Notes under the pieces: generated by a model | What the model was told of the DNA's origin: nothing | The model's database searches: none | The model's input: the letters and a program-made list of their open reading frames with translations, nothing else | Assembly: GCA_944381435.1 (NCBI GenBank) | Contig: CALWLD010000002.1 | Coordinates: 141,748 to 205,747, forward strand | DNA: 64,000 nucleotides | Source of the DNA: an uncultured Clostridia bacterium | GTDB taxonomy: Bacteria > Bacillota > Clostridia > Lachnospirales > CAG-274 | Direction of reading: 5' to 3' | Program-made: the position numbers and the translations under genes | In this document: in pieces, positions 19,201 through 28,372 of the stretch | Position numbering within the stretch: the first letter of the stretch is position 1 | How the letters are laid out: the number at the start of each line of letters is the position of its first letter

Positions 19201-20111
19201 ATTGTTAAATTGTCTAAAACGTTGTTATATGAGCTCCATATACCACCTGTTGCTAAAAATTTATCATTTGTAATATTAGCTTCTCCATAGGCCACCATTT
19301 CTTTTAACATAGCCTTATAAAATCTAGACTCTATAACATATGATATTTCCATTTGTTTTAGGTTATTTATATTTTCTAAAGTTCCTATAACAACGTTAGA
19401 TACATCAGATGATAACTCTTCTTTAGAAAGCGTCATTCTAAACCAAGTATATTCACCGTATTTATTTTTCATTTTAAGCTCACATACAGATTTTTTACTT
19501 CCCTTATTTATTCTATTAAATGTTTCCAAATATACATCTTTAAAAAATTCTTGAACATTTCCATTATCTATCCAAGCTTGAGGAAAGTTCTCAACGTTAG
19601 ATTCATCTTTATATAATTGGCTATAATGTGTATGTACATAAGCTGTATTGCTATCTTGATACCATTCAAAAATTTCATTTTCTGTTTTAGATAAAACAAC
19701 TTTCATTTGATGTAAATCATTTATATTTTGATGATAACCTTTTATTGTAATTACACCATTTTGTATGCTAATAAGTTTACCTGAGCATCTTACAATTATA
19801 TCTCCAAAATCTGGGTGTTTCCAAGGATATTGTATTTCTATAGATTTATTTGTAGAGCATATTTGCTCAATAGCTTTTTCTACATAAGAATAATATCCTT
19901 TATGTATTCTAGAATACCAAAATTCAAAATTTTTTTCAGGCGTAAAATATTTTGAAGCTCCTATAATTTCTATCATAGTGTCATTACAATACATTCTGTT
20001 TATGCCAGTATTATTATCTATTTCTATGCTCCATAAACCTATTTTACTACTATCTAATATATCTATAAAGTTAAGCCAATTAAAAGGTTTGTTTTCTTTA
20101 CTCTCGTTCAT
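16287..20111 (-). CDS. Large multidomain PAS-GGDEF-PAS-GAF-GGDEF-EAL protein
   Basis: Cytoplasmic cyclic-di-GMP signalling protein of about 1274 residues. Order: two or three PAS-like domains (1-400); GGDEF-like domain whose signature reads SYDEF (about 402-545); a PAS domain with paired Cys (GKECYKIL ... PCNLC, about 620-655); GAF-like region (about 690-860); second GGDEF with NGNEF (about 880-1010); C-terminal EAL (about 1030-1275). Both GGDEF signatures are degenerate. EAL keeps AEALIR, the Asn of SLNFS, EVTES, DDFG, LKLDKS, AEGVET and VQGY, but loop 6 reads DDFGVKYSNL instead of DDFGTGYSSL. The frame opens at 20126, but the ATG at 20111 follows GAGGAGA and is preferred; it overlaps proC by 14 bases. 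Confidence 0.92.
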   Translation of the reverse strand: MNESKENKPFNWLNFIDILDSSKIGLWSIEIDNNTGINRMYCNDTMIEIIGASKYFTPEKNFEFWYSRIHKGYYSYVEKAIEQICSTNKSIEIQYPWKHPDFGDIIVRCSGKLISIQNGVITIKGYHQNINDLHQMKVVLSKTENEIFEWYQDSNTAYVHTHYSQLYKDESNVENFPQAWIDNGNVQEFFKDVYLETFNRINKGSKKSVCELKMKNKYGEYTWFRMTLSKEELSSDVSNVVIGTLENINNLKQMEISYVIESRFYKAMLKEMVAYGEANITNDKFLATGGIWSSYNNVLDNLTISEIMQKNIYKVIFKEDQDKYIEILNAKNLLKAYNEGRNIVKCEFRRIVSKETIRWMELTISLFQEPYNKDILGLLYLRDIDSKKREELLLKHENITDSLTGLFNKEYVKQEINKILDKSENINAMILLNIVGFKNINHTNDSFIEDEAIKYISNLLKYIFEYDSLISRISYDEFIVFIKSTNENDIKSKLNELRLRLKEFENVEIECKASCCITVNGEFEEVYNKCNSQMYSLKSGYEKDIITYFNNSLQPMKFEDIKSDEAQKDENIKENYSNIYDLILSDSDNLAYVIDAFNYKLVDANEAFFKAVNKSKDECLGKECYKILHKREKPCNLCKSIFWNYKEFFTWNQYNKNLKRDFLLKNKLVTFDNKKCMFTLATSVSLFDEQKAETLNEDIGRIILSITSHLSKKYSYEENIDFILETITTFYKSEFGFVFEINKNNNISVHSVTKTYLSDELKLELESIIKDEFIPSPINCIKYLDCEQDAISISYNLYSFMVKYHLQNMIIIPIINKNIHIGYTICINNSNIEDNVYYNKIEEYSQNISYFIREEMIKNTLKFDLNFEKNYDSLTGVLNRNAYRSYEKVYDADDIKNIGALCLALNELNNINHTAGVLAGDQILLDLANILKIQFYHKPIFRLNGNEFLIIMKNIKYEVFLEEIDILIKSLEKIGLSITYGKAWSSDEKEINHIVNSAIYLRKMENQRNKQLINNNNLYKRNTLLSELMLSIESKEYEIFLQPKVSLEDNKVSGAEALIRKRNLEGGYIPPDKFIPILEHHYLIHYIDLFVFEEVLKLLQCWQKQGKPLIPISLNFSRRTLLEDDIIRQVVEIKDKYDIDPSYIEIEVTESIGDLEKQAICTVLKELESLGISILLDDFGVKYSNLTILSEISFDGLKLDKSMVKNLGINSTNEIIMKNIISMCKDLNIKTIAEGVETIEQENILKTMNCDIVQGYLHSKPLPVSEFIKKYHND

Positions 20112-20928
20112 ATAATCTCTCCTCAAGGTTTTTATTTAACAACAAATCCTTTGATATAGTTTTTTCGATAGCCTTTACTATTGATTGTTGAAAATTATTT
20201 TCTTCTAAAGCACATATCCCTTCTATAGTTGTACCTCCAGGAGAGCATACACTATCTATAAGTTCCCAAGGATTTTTTTTGCTTTCTTTTAACATTTTTG
20301 CACTACCTATAAGCATATCTATCGCAATATTTAATGCTTCATTTTTATTAAGCCCCATTTTTAAAGCACCTTTAGCCAAAGAATCTAAAAATAAAAATAC
20401 ATATGCTGGGCTACAACCTGCTATAGCGGTAAATATGTTAAATTTTTCTTCTGGTATGTAAAATAAAGAACCTATATTTTTAAATAAAGTTTTAACTTTT
20501 TCTAAATCCTCTTCATTTATATTTTGATGGCAATAAGCAGACGTTGATAAATTAATACTTGCATTAATATTAGGCATAATCCTTACGATTTTTATATTTT
20601 CATTTTTTATACTATTTAAAATATTATTGATAGATATCCCAGCAGCAATAGAAACTATGATAGGTTTATAAGTAACTATTTCTACATATATATCTTTTAA
20701 TAAATTTAATAAAACATCTGGTTTGACAGCTAAAATTAATACATCTATATTTTCTATTAGCTCCTTATAGTTATCACATAAAACTATATTATATTCATTT
20801 TTTAATTGTTCAGACTTTTCTAAATTTATGTCAAAAATATATATGTTCTTGCAATCTATACCTTTTTTTATAAAGCCTTTTAGTATAGAGCTTCCCATAT
20901 TACCAATACCTATAAATCCAATTTTCAT
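20098..20928 (-). CDS. proC: Pyrroline-5-carboxylate reductase
   Basis: Final enzyme of proline synthesis, reducing pyrroline-5-carboxylate with NAD(P)H. Rossmann motif GFIGIGNMGSSILKGF at the N-terminus, VKPDVL near 70, and the C-terminal signature AGCSPAYVFLFLDSLAKGALKMG with SPGGTT near 230. 276 residues, slightly long through a Lys/Leu-rich tail. Its 3' end contains the ribosome site of the following GGDEF-EAL gene, so the two are translationally linked; a metabolic reason for that pairing is not evident. Confidence 0.95.
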   Translation of the reverse strand: MKIGFIGIGNMGSSILKGFIKKGIDCKNIYIFDINLEKSEQLKNEYNIVLCDNYKELIENIDVLILAVKPDVLLNLLKDIYVEIVTYKPIIVSIAAGISINNILNSIKNENIKIVRIMPNINASINLSTSAYCHQNINEEDLEKVKTLFKNIGSLFYIPEEKFNIFTAIAGCSPAYVFLFLDSLAKGALKMGLNKNEALNIAIDMLIGSAKMLKESKKNPWELIDSVCSPGGTTIEGICALEENNFQQSIVKAIEKTISKDLLLNKNLEERLYERE

Positions 20929-21017
20929 TTTATCACCACTTTTTTATAAATTCCCATATATATATTATACATAAAGTTTCATAAAAGTCAATTTTATATA
21001 ATAAATTAATAATAATT

Positions 21018-21257
21018 TTATAAGTTTTCATATAAAGTAGTAGCTTCTTCTTTTCTTATTACATCTTTAACAGATAAAACTCTAATTTTTATACTATTAT
21101 TTCCTAAATTTATCTGTATAACGTCACCAACTTTTACATCTAAAGATGCTTTAGCAACCTTATCATTAACTAAAACCCTACCTGCATCACAAGCTTCATT
21201 TGCTATAGTTCTTCTTTTTATTATCCTAGAAACCTTTAAATATTTATCTAATCTCAT
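21018..21257 (-). CDS. S4-domain RNA-binding protein (RqcP/YabO-like)
   Basis: Small S4 RNA-binding protein of 79 residues (MRLDKYLKVSRIIKRRTIAN ...). The length and the segment AGRVLVNDKVAKASLDVKVGD fit the YabO/RqcP family, which in B. subtilis works with RqcH in rescue of stalled ribosomes by adding C-terminal alanines. AGGAGA precedes the ATG. In many Firmicutes yabO lies with yabP-yabQ-divIC; here it follows HU instead and yabP is 22 kb away. Confidence 0.88.
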   Translation of the reverse strand: MRLDKYLKVSRIIKRRTIANEACDAGRVLVNDKVAKASLDVKVGDVIQINLGNNSIKIRVLSVKDVIRKEEATTLYENL

Positions 21258-21341
21258 AATATAAATCTCCTATTCTTGTTATTTTATATTCACATATTTA
21301 ATATTTAAACCTAAAATATAATTTATGTAATTTGATATAAT

Positions 21342-21394
21342 AATATAATAAAATAAGCCATCTTAACATTAAAGATAGCTTATTTTATTATATT
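21342..21394 (-). terminator. Terminator of the HU gene
   Basis: Long, nearly perfect inverted repeat: AATATAATAAAATAAGC plus ATCTT on the left (one unpaired C) against AAGAT, A, GCTTATTTTATTATATT on the right with an AACATT-type loop. It starts 6 bases after the HU stop on the minus strand. The core AAAATAAGCCATCT recurs in the terminator at 38674. Confidence 0.82.
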
Positions 21395-21399
21395 GGTAA

Positions 21400-21678
21400 T
21401 TATTTTTTATTAACTGCATCTTTTAATGCTTTGCCAGCTTTAAATCTTGGTGATGTAGATGCTGGTATTTTCATAGGTTCTTTAGTTTGTGGGTTTCTAC
21501 CCATATGTTCTGCTCTTTCTATAACATCAAATGTGCCAAATCCAACTAATCTAATTTCGCCTTTTTTAGAAAGCTCTTCTGTAACAACCTCTTCAAAAGC
21601 TTTTAAAGCTTTTTCTGCTTCTTTTTTTGTTAATTCTGATTTCTCAGCCATAGCTAAGATAAGTTCTGCTTTATTCAT
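21400..21678 (-). CDS. hup: HU family DNA-binding protein
   Basis: Histone-like dimeric DNA-bending protein, 92 residues, beginning MNKAELILAMAEKSELTKKE and containing GFGTFDVIERAEHMGRNPQT and AGKALKDAVNKK. The RNPQT arm motif reads GRNPQTKEPM. A strong GAGGAGG site precedes the ATG. Probably monocistronic, with its own terminator. Confidence 0.97.
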   Translation of the reverse strand: MNKAELILAMAEKSELTKKEAEKALKAFEEVVTEELSKKGEIRLVGFGTFDVIERAEHMGRNPQTKEPMKIPASTSPRFKAGKALKDAVNKK

Positions 21679-21789
21679 TCTAAAGCCCTCCTCAAAAAAT
21701 ATTTGATACAGGAAAAAAGTATCTCTATTTATTTATACAGTGTAAAGCCCAATTTGTCAAGAATATTTTAATATTTATATGTAAAAATT

Positions 21790-22302
21790 TTATTTACCGC
21801 TACTACCTAGCTTACCGCTTCCTCTTTTTGAAGGTATCTTTAATACATCATCATAAGAAATCTCTACTCTTTCAAGATTGTTATGTACACAATGCACAAC
21901 CCCTTGAAAAAGTGCTTTGCTATAAGGATAAACTATATATGCATTATTTATTAGTTCTCTTATGTTTTCATCTAAAGAATAAATATCTATTTTAGTTATT
22001 AATATAGGTTTTGTATTGGCATTAGTTGTAGCTAAAAACCATTCTCCTCTATATGAGCTATCTATAACCCCAGCACTATATTTTATCCCTTTACTACCGC
22101 TAGACCCTCGTTCGTGTATTTGTATATAATAATTTAGAGGTATAGCACTAGCAATCCCTGTTGGAACAAGCTTTGTTTCTCCTGGATTTATTATCATATA
22201 ATCTTCATCAAAACAAGGATATATGTCAAGTCCAGCATTGTATTCTTCTCTGGTTGGTATAATAGCATCTTCTCTTATTTTGGCAAAATATATTTTTTCC
22301 AT
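21790..22302 (-). CDS. dut: dUTP diphosphatase (trimeric type)
   Basis: Hydrolyses dUTP to dUMP, keeping uracil out of DNA and feeding dTMP synthesis. Conserved motifs: I, NAGLDIY (about 23-29); II, ERGSSGSKGI (about 64-73); III, GVIDSSYRGEW (about 78-88); and a Gly-rich C-terminal arm RGSGKLGSSG standing for RGxGGFGSTG. 170 residues, with an insertion around 100-125. It follows nrdG by 10 bases, so dNTP genes nrdD-nrdG-dut form one operon. Confidence 0.92.
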   Translation of the reverse strand: MEKIYFAKIREDAIIPTREEYNAGLDIYPCFDEDYMIINPGETKLVPTGIASAIPLNYYIQIHERGSSGSKGIKYSAGVIDSSYRGEWFLATTNANTKPILITKIDIYSLDENIRELINNAYIVYPYSKALFQGVVHCVHNNLERVEISYDDVLKIPSKRGSGKLGSSGK

Positions 22303-22311
22303 TTTTTTCTC

Positions 22312-22800
22312 CTAACAATAATGTACTATTTTATCTTCTATTAATGTTCTTTTTACATCTATAACTCGCTGATTAGATGAACCTCTCCAATGTAATTGTT
22401 CATCTGCTAATTCTTCTACAAATCTTCCATCAACAAGTATATCTATGTATTGTATTATATCTAAGTCATTTATTTCTTCCCAAGTATAACCTGTGTATAG
22501 CCAAATATCTTTTTTAGGAAATTTTAGTTTAATTTCTTTAGCTAATTTAAGTATATCTTCTCTGTTTTGTTTATGTAAAGGGTCTCCTCCGCTAAAAGTT
22601 ATACCTTTTATATAATCCTTTTCTAAGGCATCAAATATTTCTTTTTTTGCTTCTTCATCAAAATCTAAACCATTGTTAATATCCCAAGTTATTTGGTTAT
22701 GGCAGTTATTGCATCTATGTTCACAACCAGATACCCAAAGCACAACTCTAAGCCCAGAACCATTTAACATATCATCGTGAGTAATATTGTGATATTTCAT
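22312..22800 (-). CDS. nrdG: Anaerobic ribonucleotide reductase activating protein
   Basis: Radical-SAM activase that installs the glycyl radical on NrdD. The cluster motif CEHRCNNCH (CxxxCxxC-like) lies near residue 26, followed by TFSGGDPL. 162 residues, usual length. Starts 11 bases after the nrdD stop. Confidence 0.96.
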   Translation of the reverse strand: MKYHNITHDDMLNGSGLRVVLWVSGCEHRCNNCHNQITWDINNGLDFDEEAKKEIFDALEKDYIKGITFSGGDPLHKQNREDILKLAKEIKLKFPKKDIWLYTGYTWEEINDLDIIQYIDILVDGRFVEELADEQLHWRGSSNQRVIDVKRTLIEDKIVHYC

Positions 22801-22810
22801 CTTATACCTC

Positions 22811-24961
22811 TTACATACTTATTCTATCTTTTATTTCGTGCATTTTAGCATCATTTAACCTTGTATCACCATTCACCCTAGAATAGCTTAGGTATCCGTT
22901 CATACGGTCTATTTTCGTTAAATTATCACTACCACATTTAGGGCAAATATCCATATTTAACTGACTATGTCCACATTTATCACAATAAGATAAGCTAAGG
23001 TTTACCCCTTCATAAAATCCAAGTTCCATAGCTCTTTTAACTAGAGTTTTGATAGCTTCTTTATTATATTCTATAGGATATTTTACATATTGTATTTTAC
23101 CTCCATTTAATAAATCCCAAAAACGTTTTTCTGTGTCTTGTTTTTGGATAGGAGTTATGTTTTCAGTAACGTGTGCGTGAAAAGAATTGCTAACATATTC
23201 TCTATCTGATACATTTTCTATTATCCCATATTTTTTCCTAAACTGCTTAACTTGTAATCCACATAAACTTTCGGCAGGTGTTCCATATATAGCATATAAT
23301 ACATTATCTTCTTTTTTAAATTCTTCTATTTTTTTGTTAATGTATTTCATTACTTCTAAAACAAAGTTACCATCTTCATAAAGAGATTTTTTATTATGAA
23401 GCTGTTGAAGTTCGTTTAATGCAGTTATTCCAAAGCTTGCTGTTGCAGATTTTAAAAGAGGTTTTATTTTTTCATAAGGTTTTAAATTACCACCGTAAAA
23501 TCCACCTTCGCAATATGCAATAGGGTTTGTAGAAGCTTTCATCTCTCCAAGATAATCTAATGTTTTTAAATGTATTTTTCGTATCATTTCTAAATAATAG
23601 TCTAATACTTCATAAAATGGCTTACTTTCAGATTTAGCCTTTGCATATATCATAGGTAAATGTAAAGATACAGCACCAATGTTAAATCTACCAACAGATA
23701 TAGCCTTATCATTTTCATCAGCAGGGCTAACCCCTCCACGTTCAAACCATAAGCTTAAAAAAGCTCTACAGCCCATAGGAGAAATAACTGTGTTATATTC
23801 TTTATAAGCTCTAGCTACATAGCTATCCCCTGTCAAGCTTAAATAATCTGGGTACATTGTTTTTTTAGAGCATTCTATAGCTTCGTCAAATACATCTTCT
23901 AGCTCCTTTCCTTCTCCGTGAAGGTTTTCATCATATAAAAATACAATTTTAGGGAAAAGCACAGGTTTTTTGTTTCCTTCTTTACCTTGCCCTTCCTTAT
24001 GAACTCTAAGTATTATCTTGCTAGCCATTTTTTCAAATCTATTTTTACCAAGGCCTATAGTAAATGTAACAAAAGGATAATCTCCTCTGGAAGAGCCAAC
24101 AGAATTAAGTTTATATTCTAACCCTTGAAACCCTTGCTCAAAATCTCTCTCTAATTTTTTTAAGGCTTTTTCTTCTATAAAGTCCAAATCTTTCTCAGAT
24201 AAATCTTCACCTTTTATAAAGGTAATATATTCTTTTATTTCATTTACATATTTAATGTAACTTTTGTTAGCATATTTTGCTAAAATTTTATCTATCTCTG
24301 GCACAGTAAATCCACCATATTGTTGTGATGCTGTTGATAATATAATATCTCCTATAACATCAAAGGCAACACATAACGTTTTAGGTTCATTGTACCAAAG
24401 ATTGCCCATTTCAAATCCACCTTCTAGTACTCTTTGCATATCAAATAAACAGCAGTTCATCGTATCACGTCTGGCTGTCATATCGTGTATATATATATAT
24501 CCGTCATTACAAGCTTGTTTTTCTTCTGTTGTAAGGAAAAACTTTTTATAAAGCTCTTTATTTAGCTGGTTATATATTAAGCTTCTTTTTGTGGCAACTA
24601 GAGCACTGTCCGTGTTGCTGTTTTCCTTATCCCCTATATACATTATAGATTGAGCTTTTTGATAAACATCATCTAGCATATGCACAAAATCTTGTTTATA
24701 GTTTCTATAGTCCTTATAACTTTTTGCAACATCAGGATTTATATTTTCTAATGCGCTTTCTACAAAATTATGCATTAGCTGTATAGGTATTTCTTTTAAA
24801 TCTTCTTTTTCTATTTTTAATTTAATTATATTGCATATATTATCAAAGTCTTCTTGTTTAAAATGATACATTACTCTATTAGCAGATTTAGTAATAGCAT
24901 TTATTATCTTATTATTATCAAAATCTTCTAGCGTACCATCTTTTTTAATAACCTTTATCAA
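22811..24961 (-). CDS. nrdD: Anaerobic (class III) ribonucleoside-triphosphate reductase
   Basis: Glycyl-radical enzyme making dNTPs without oxygen; 716 residues. An ATP-cone domain covers about 1-90 (KKDGTLEDFDNNKI). Near the C-terminus are the zinc site CDKCGHSQLNMDICPKCG and the glycyl-radical loop RMNGYLS. Radical transfer Cys residues are plausible in TMNCC and SLCGL. The start is TTG preceded by GGAGGGAG. A sigma-A promoter and a TATACGTATA palindrome lie upstream. Confidence 0.97.
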   Translation of the reverse strand: MIKVIKKDGTLEDFDNNKIINAITKSANRVMYHFKQEDFDNICNIIKLKIEKEDLKEIPIQLMHNFVESALENINPDVAKSYKDYRNYKQDFVHMLDDVYQKAQSIMYIGDKENSNTDSALVATKRSLIYNQLNKELYKKFFLTTEEKQACNDGYIYIHDMTARRDTMNCCLFDMQRVLEGGFEMGNLWYNEPKTLCVAFDVIGDIILSTASQQYGGFTVPEIDKILAKYANKSYIKYVNEIKEYITFIKGEDLSEKDLDFIEEKALKKLERDFEQGFQGLEYKLNSVGSSRGDYPFVTFTIGLGKNRFEKMASKIILRVHKEGQGKEGNKKPVLFPKIVFLYDENLHGEGKELEDVFDEAIECSKKTMYPDYLSLTGDSYVARAYKEYNTVISPMGCRAFLSLWFERGGVSPADENDKAISVGRFNIGAVSLHLPMIYAKAKSESKPFYEVLDYYLEMIRKIHLKTLDYLGEMKASTNPIAYCEGGFYGGNLKPYEKIKPLLKSATASFGITALNELQQLHNKKSLYEDGNFVLEVMKYINKKIEEFKKEDNVLYAIYGTPAESLCGLQVKQFRKKYGIIENVSDREYVSNSFHAHVTENITPIQKQDTEKRFWDLLNGGKIQYVKYPIEYNKEAIKTLVKRAMELGFYEGVNLSLSYCDKCGHSQLNMDICPKCGSDNLTKIDRMNGYLSYSRVNGDTRLNDAKMHEIKDRISM

Positions 24962-25000
24962 TTTTGCTCCCTCCTAAGAATAATTACCTCAAAAAAACAA

Positions 25001-25057
25001 TATACGTATATATAGTTGTTGTAATATTAATTATACACAAGTTATAGGTTTAGTCAA
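25001..25057 (-). promoter_or_regulatory. nrdD promoter with palindromic downstream site
   Basis: Read on the minus strand: -35 TTGACT (25057-25052), 16-base spacer, -10 TATAAT (25035-25030), then the perfect palindrome TATACGTATA (25010-25001), which would fall about 15-20 bases into the transcript. The flanking AACTATATATACG also resembles half of an NrdR box (consensus ACACTATATATAGT-like), so NrdR is one candidate regulator. The same decamer lies before two non-nrd genes. Confidence 0.6.
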
Positions 25058-25139
25058 TGATTATATGTGATAAAAATTTGTACAAAAAATGCAAATTTTT
25101 TTATTTTAAAAATTTTTTAAAATTTTTTTAAAAAAAGTG

Positions 25140-25168
25140 TTGACATTATTTAACTTTTATACTATAAT
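25140..25168 (+). promoter_or_regulatory. tRNA operon promoter
   Basis: Consensus sigma-A promoter: TTGACA (25140-25145), 17-base spacer, TATAAT (25163-25168). A run of A/T tracts (25092-25137) directly upstream resembles an UP element, fitting strong stable-RNA expression. Confidence 0.85.
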
Positions 25169-25196
25169 TAATATTGTCTTAAGGGACAGCGGTTAA

Positions 25197-25269
<73 letters not shown>

Positions 25270-25277
25270 TATCATCT

Positions 25278-25348
25278 GCGGGTGTGGTACAATGGTAGAA
25301 CATCAGCCTTCCAAGCTGAGGACGTGGGTTCGATTCCCATCACCCGCT
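25278..25348 (+). tRNA. tRNA-Gly (TCC)
   Basis: 71 nt. Acceptor GCGGGTG pairs with CACCCGC plus discriminator T; anticodon loop CTTCCAA gives TCC; T-arm GTGGGTTCGATTCCCAT. No encoded CCA. 8 bases after tRNA-Phe. Confidence 0.97.
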
Positions 25349-25353
25349 GTTAT

Positions 25354-25425
25354 GCGCGAGTGGCTCAGTGGTAGAGCATCGCCTTGCCAAGGCGAGGGTC
25401 GCGGGTTCGAATCCCGTCTCGCGCT
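25354..25425 (+). tRNA. tRNA-Gly (GCC)
   Basis: 72 nt. Acceptor GCGCGAG pairs with CTCGCGC plus discriminator T; anticodon loop TTGCCAA gives GCC; T-arm CGCGGGTTCGAATCCCG. No encoded CCA. Last tRNA before the terminator. Confidence 0.97.
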
Positions 25426-25430
25426 TATTT

Positions 25431-25460
25431 AAAAGCTATAGATTATCTATGGCTTTTTTT
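25431..25460 (+). terminator. tRNA operon terminator
   Basis: AAAAGCTATAGA, a TTA loop, then TCTATGGCTTTTTTT: a hairpin with one G-T pair followed by seven T, 6 bases after the last tRNA. Confidence 0.88.
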
Positions 25461-26099
25461 GTATATATTAAATTAATAAAAACATAACAATATCATACCA
25501 AAGTTTTTATTTGGTCTAATAATATTAAGTTAAAAATTAAATAATATACTTATCCGTTATCTTAAAAGTAAAAATAAACTTATTTATAATAATCTACTTT
25601 AATTAATAAAAATATTTTATTTATTATTAATAGATATTGTCATATAATTTATAACCTCATTATTTATGATATTAACCCTTTAATTTCCATTATTATATAT
25701 ATTCAATATAATATTAATCCCCTAACCTTATATTATCTTATTTTTTATATTTTTATAAACTTAAGCATCATTTAATCATCTTGTACTAAAACTACTAATA
25801 AAAAAATATTAATCACTTATTTATGAAACGTAGATGCCTTTCAATCATATTAATTATATTTTAATAACTCTATAAATATAATGTATAACCTTCCTATATT
25901 ATCTAGTTTTTAAGGCTTTTAAATGTATCTAAAATAGTAACAATTTTTTAATACGTAAAATTGAAAATGTATTTTTATTTTACATTATACTAATAGTCTC
26001 ATTTATTTGTGTAATATTAAATTTAAAACTTGAAAATACAATATTTAATTATTAAAGCTAATAATTTTATAAAATAAATTAAGTAATACCTTAATTGTA
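25461..26099. other. AT-rich region without recognisable genes
   Basis: About 640 bases between the tRNA terminator and the IS200-like element. Extremely AT-rich and full of stops in all frames; no ribosome site with a sustained frame, no RNA gene, no repeat and no clear hairpin was seen. It may be decayed DNA, but nothing identifies the ancestor. Confidence 0.5.
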
Positions 26100-26206
26100 A
26101 GTCAAGACCACCCGTTCAACGGGTGGCTTGCTCTAACCCTATAAGGATATGTTGCTTGCTATGCCTAAAGGCATATTGAATAGATTTGCCAACCACATTT
26201 TTTCTC

Positions 26207-26232
26207 AATAAACCCCTTAAGGGGTTTATTTT
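26207..26232 (-). terminator. Palindrome at the 3' end of tnpA
   Basis: 24-base perfect palindrome AATAAACCCC/TTAAGGGGTTTATT (26207-26230) directly after the original tnpA stop, with A/T runs outside; likely the element's own terminator. Confidence 0.65.
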
Positions 26233-26700
26233 TTATGCTTTGGCATTCTTTTCACCCGTAAACAGGTCAATGTATTCTTTCAGTGTTATTTGGTCTGTTG
26301 CTATATCTTCTTATAACTGATTTCTTATATATTCTTCTATTACTTTTTTATTTCTTCCTACTGTATCTACATAATAACCTTTACACCAAAAATTTCTATT
26401 TCCATATCTATATTTTAAATTTGTGTGTCTGTCAAATATCATAAGACTACTTTTTCCTTTTAAATATCCCATAAAACTTGAAACACTCAATTTCGGTGGT
26501 ATACTCAATAACATATGTATATGATCTTTGCAAGCTTCTGCTTCTATTATTTAAACACCTTTTTGTTCACATAATTTTTTTAATATTTTTCCTATGTCTT
26601 CTTTTATTTTTCCATATATTACTTGCCTCCTATATTTTGGTGTGAATACTATGTGATATTTGCAATTCCACTTTGTATGTGCTAAACTATTATTATCCAT
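26233..26700 (-). pseudogene. tnpA: IS200-type transposase TnpA with two premature stops
   Basis: Reading through from the ATG at 26700 (GGAGG upstream) gives a 155-codon Y1 (HUH) transposase: an N-terminus with KYHIVFTPKYRRQV, the HUH motif as DHIHML, then SIPPKLSVSSFMGYLKGKS, RNFWCKGYYVDTVG with the catalytic Tyr region, and a normal tail ...ITLKEYIDLF. Two TAA codons interrupt it, at 26551-26553 (after CEQKGV) and 26311-26313 (after EYIRNQL). Each stands where homologues commonly have Glu, so both can arise from GAA to TAA. The frame is otherwise intact, implying recent inactivation. Confidence 0.9.
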
Positions 26701-26830
26701 TTTGGATACCTCCTTTGTTTTTATATGGTCGGCAAACCCATATATATTTTACAATAGGAGGTTATTTTTTTCTACTCATAGGCACAGCTTTTTTGGAACA
26801 ACCTGTAGAACAGGTGGTATTCTGTATACA

Positions 26831-26867
26831 ATAAAAGGCTATAGACATATAGCCTATAGCCTTTTAT
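26831..26867 (-). terminator. Terminator of the glycolysis operon (after eno)
   Basis: 14-base arms ATAAAAGGCTATAG (26831-26844) and CTATAGCCTTTTAT (26854-26867), loop of 9, 15 bases after the eno stop on the minus strand, A/T runs on both sides. Confidence 0.85.
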
Positions 26868-26881
26868 TTCATAAGTTATAA

Positions 26882-28285
<1,404 letters not shown>

Positions 28286-28372
28286 TTAAATGTAAATAAT
28301 GTCAATATTTTAACACAATAATTTTAAATTATTTATATATTATTTTAATAATAGTATAAATTATTCATATAA

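Larger units (their letters stand above)
26100..26825 (-). mobile_element. Inactive IS200/IS605-family insertion sequence
   Basis: A roughly 0.72-kb element holding only a tnpA. Its ends carry related hairpins, as expected for this family: CCACCCGTTCAACGGGTGG (26108-26126) beyond the 3' end of tnpA and ACCTGTAGAACAGGT (26801-26815), whose complement reads ACCACCTGTTCTACAGGT, beyond the 5' end. Exact boundaries are estimated; the family makes no target duplication. The transposase has two in-frame stops, so the copy cannot move on its own. Confidence 0.75.

Noticed and set aside
25461..26099. Decayed rRNA or a missed structured RNA after the tRNA cluster
   Set aside because: No conserved rRNA stretch could be recognised and no substantial hairpins were found.
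26233..26700. Recoding of TAA or TGA as sense (three premature stops in tnpA and the GNAT gene)
   Set aside because: TAA and TGA end many intact genes here (for example TGA at 1454-1456), and the affected genes are the kind that decay. Ordinary pseudogenes explain it.
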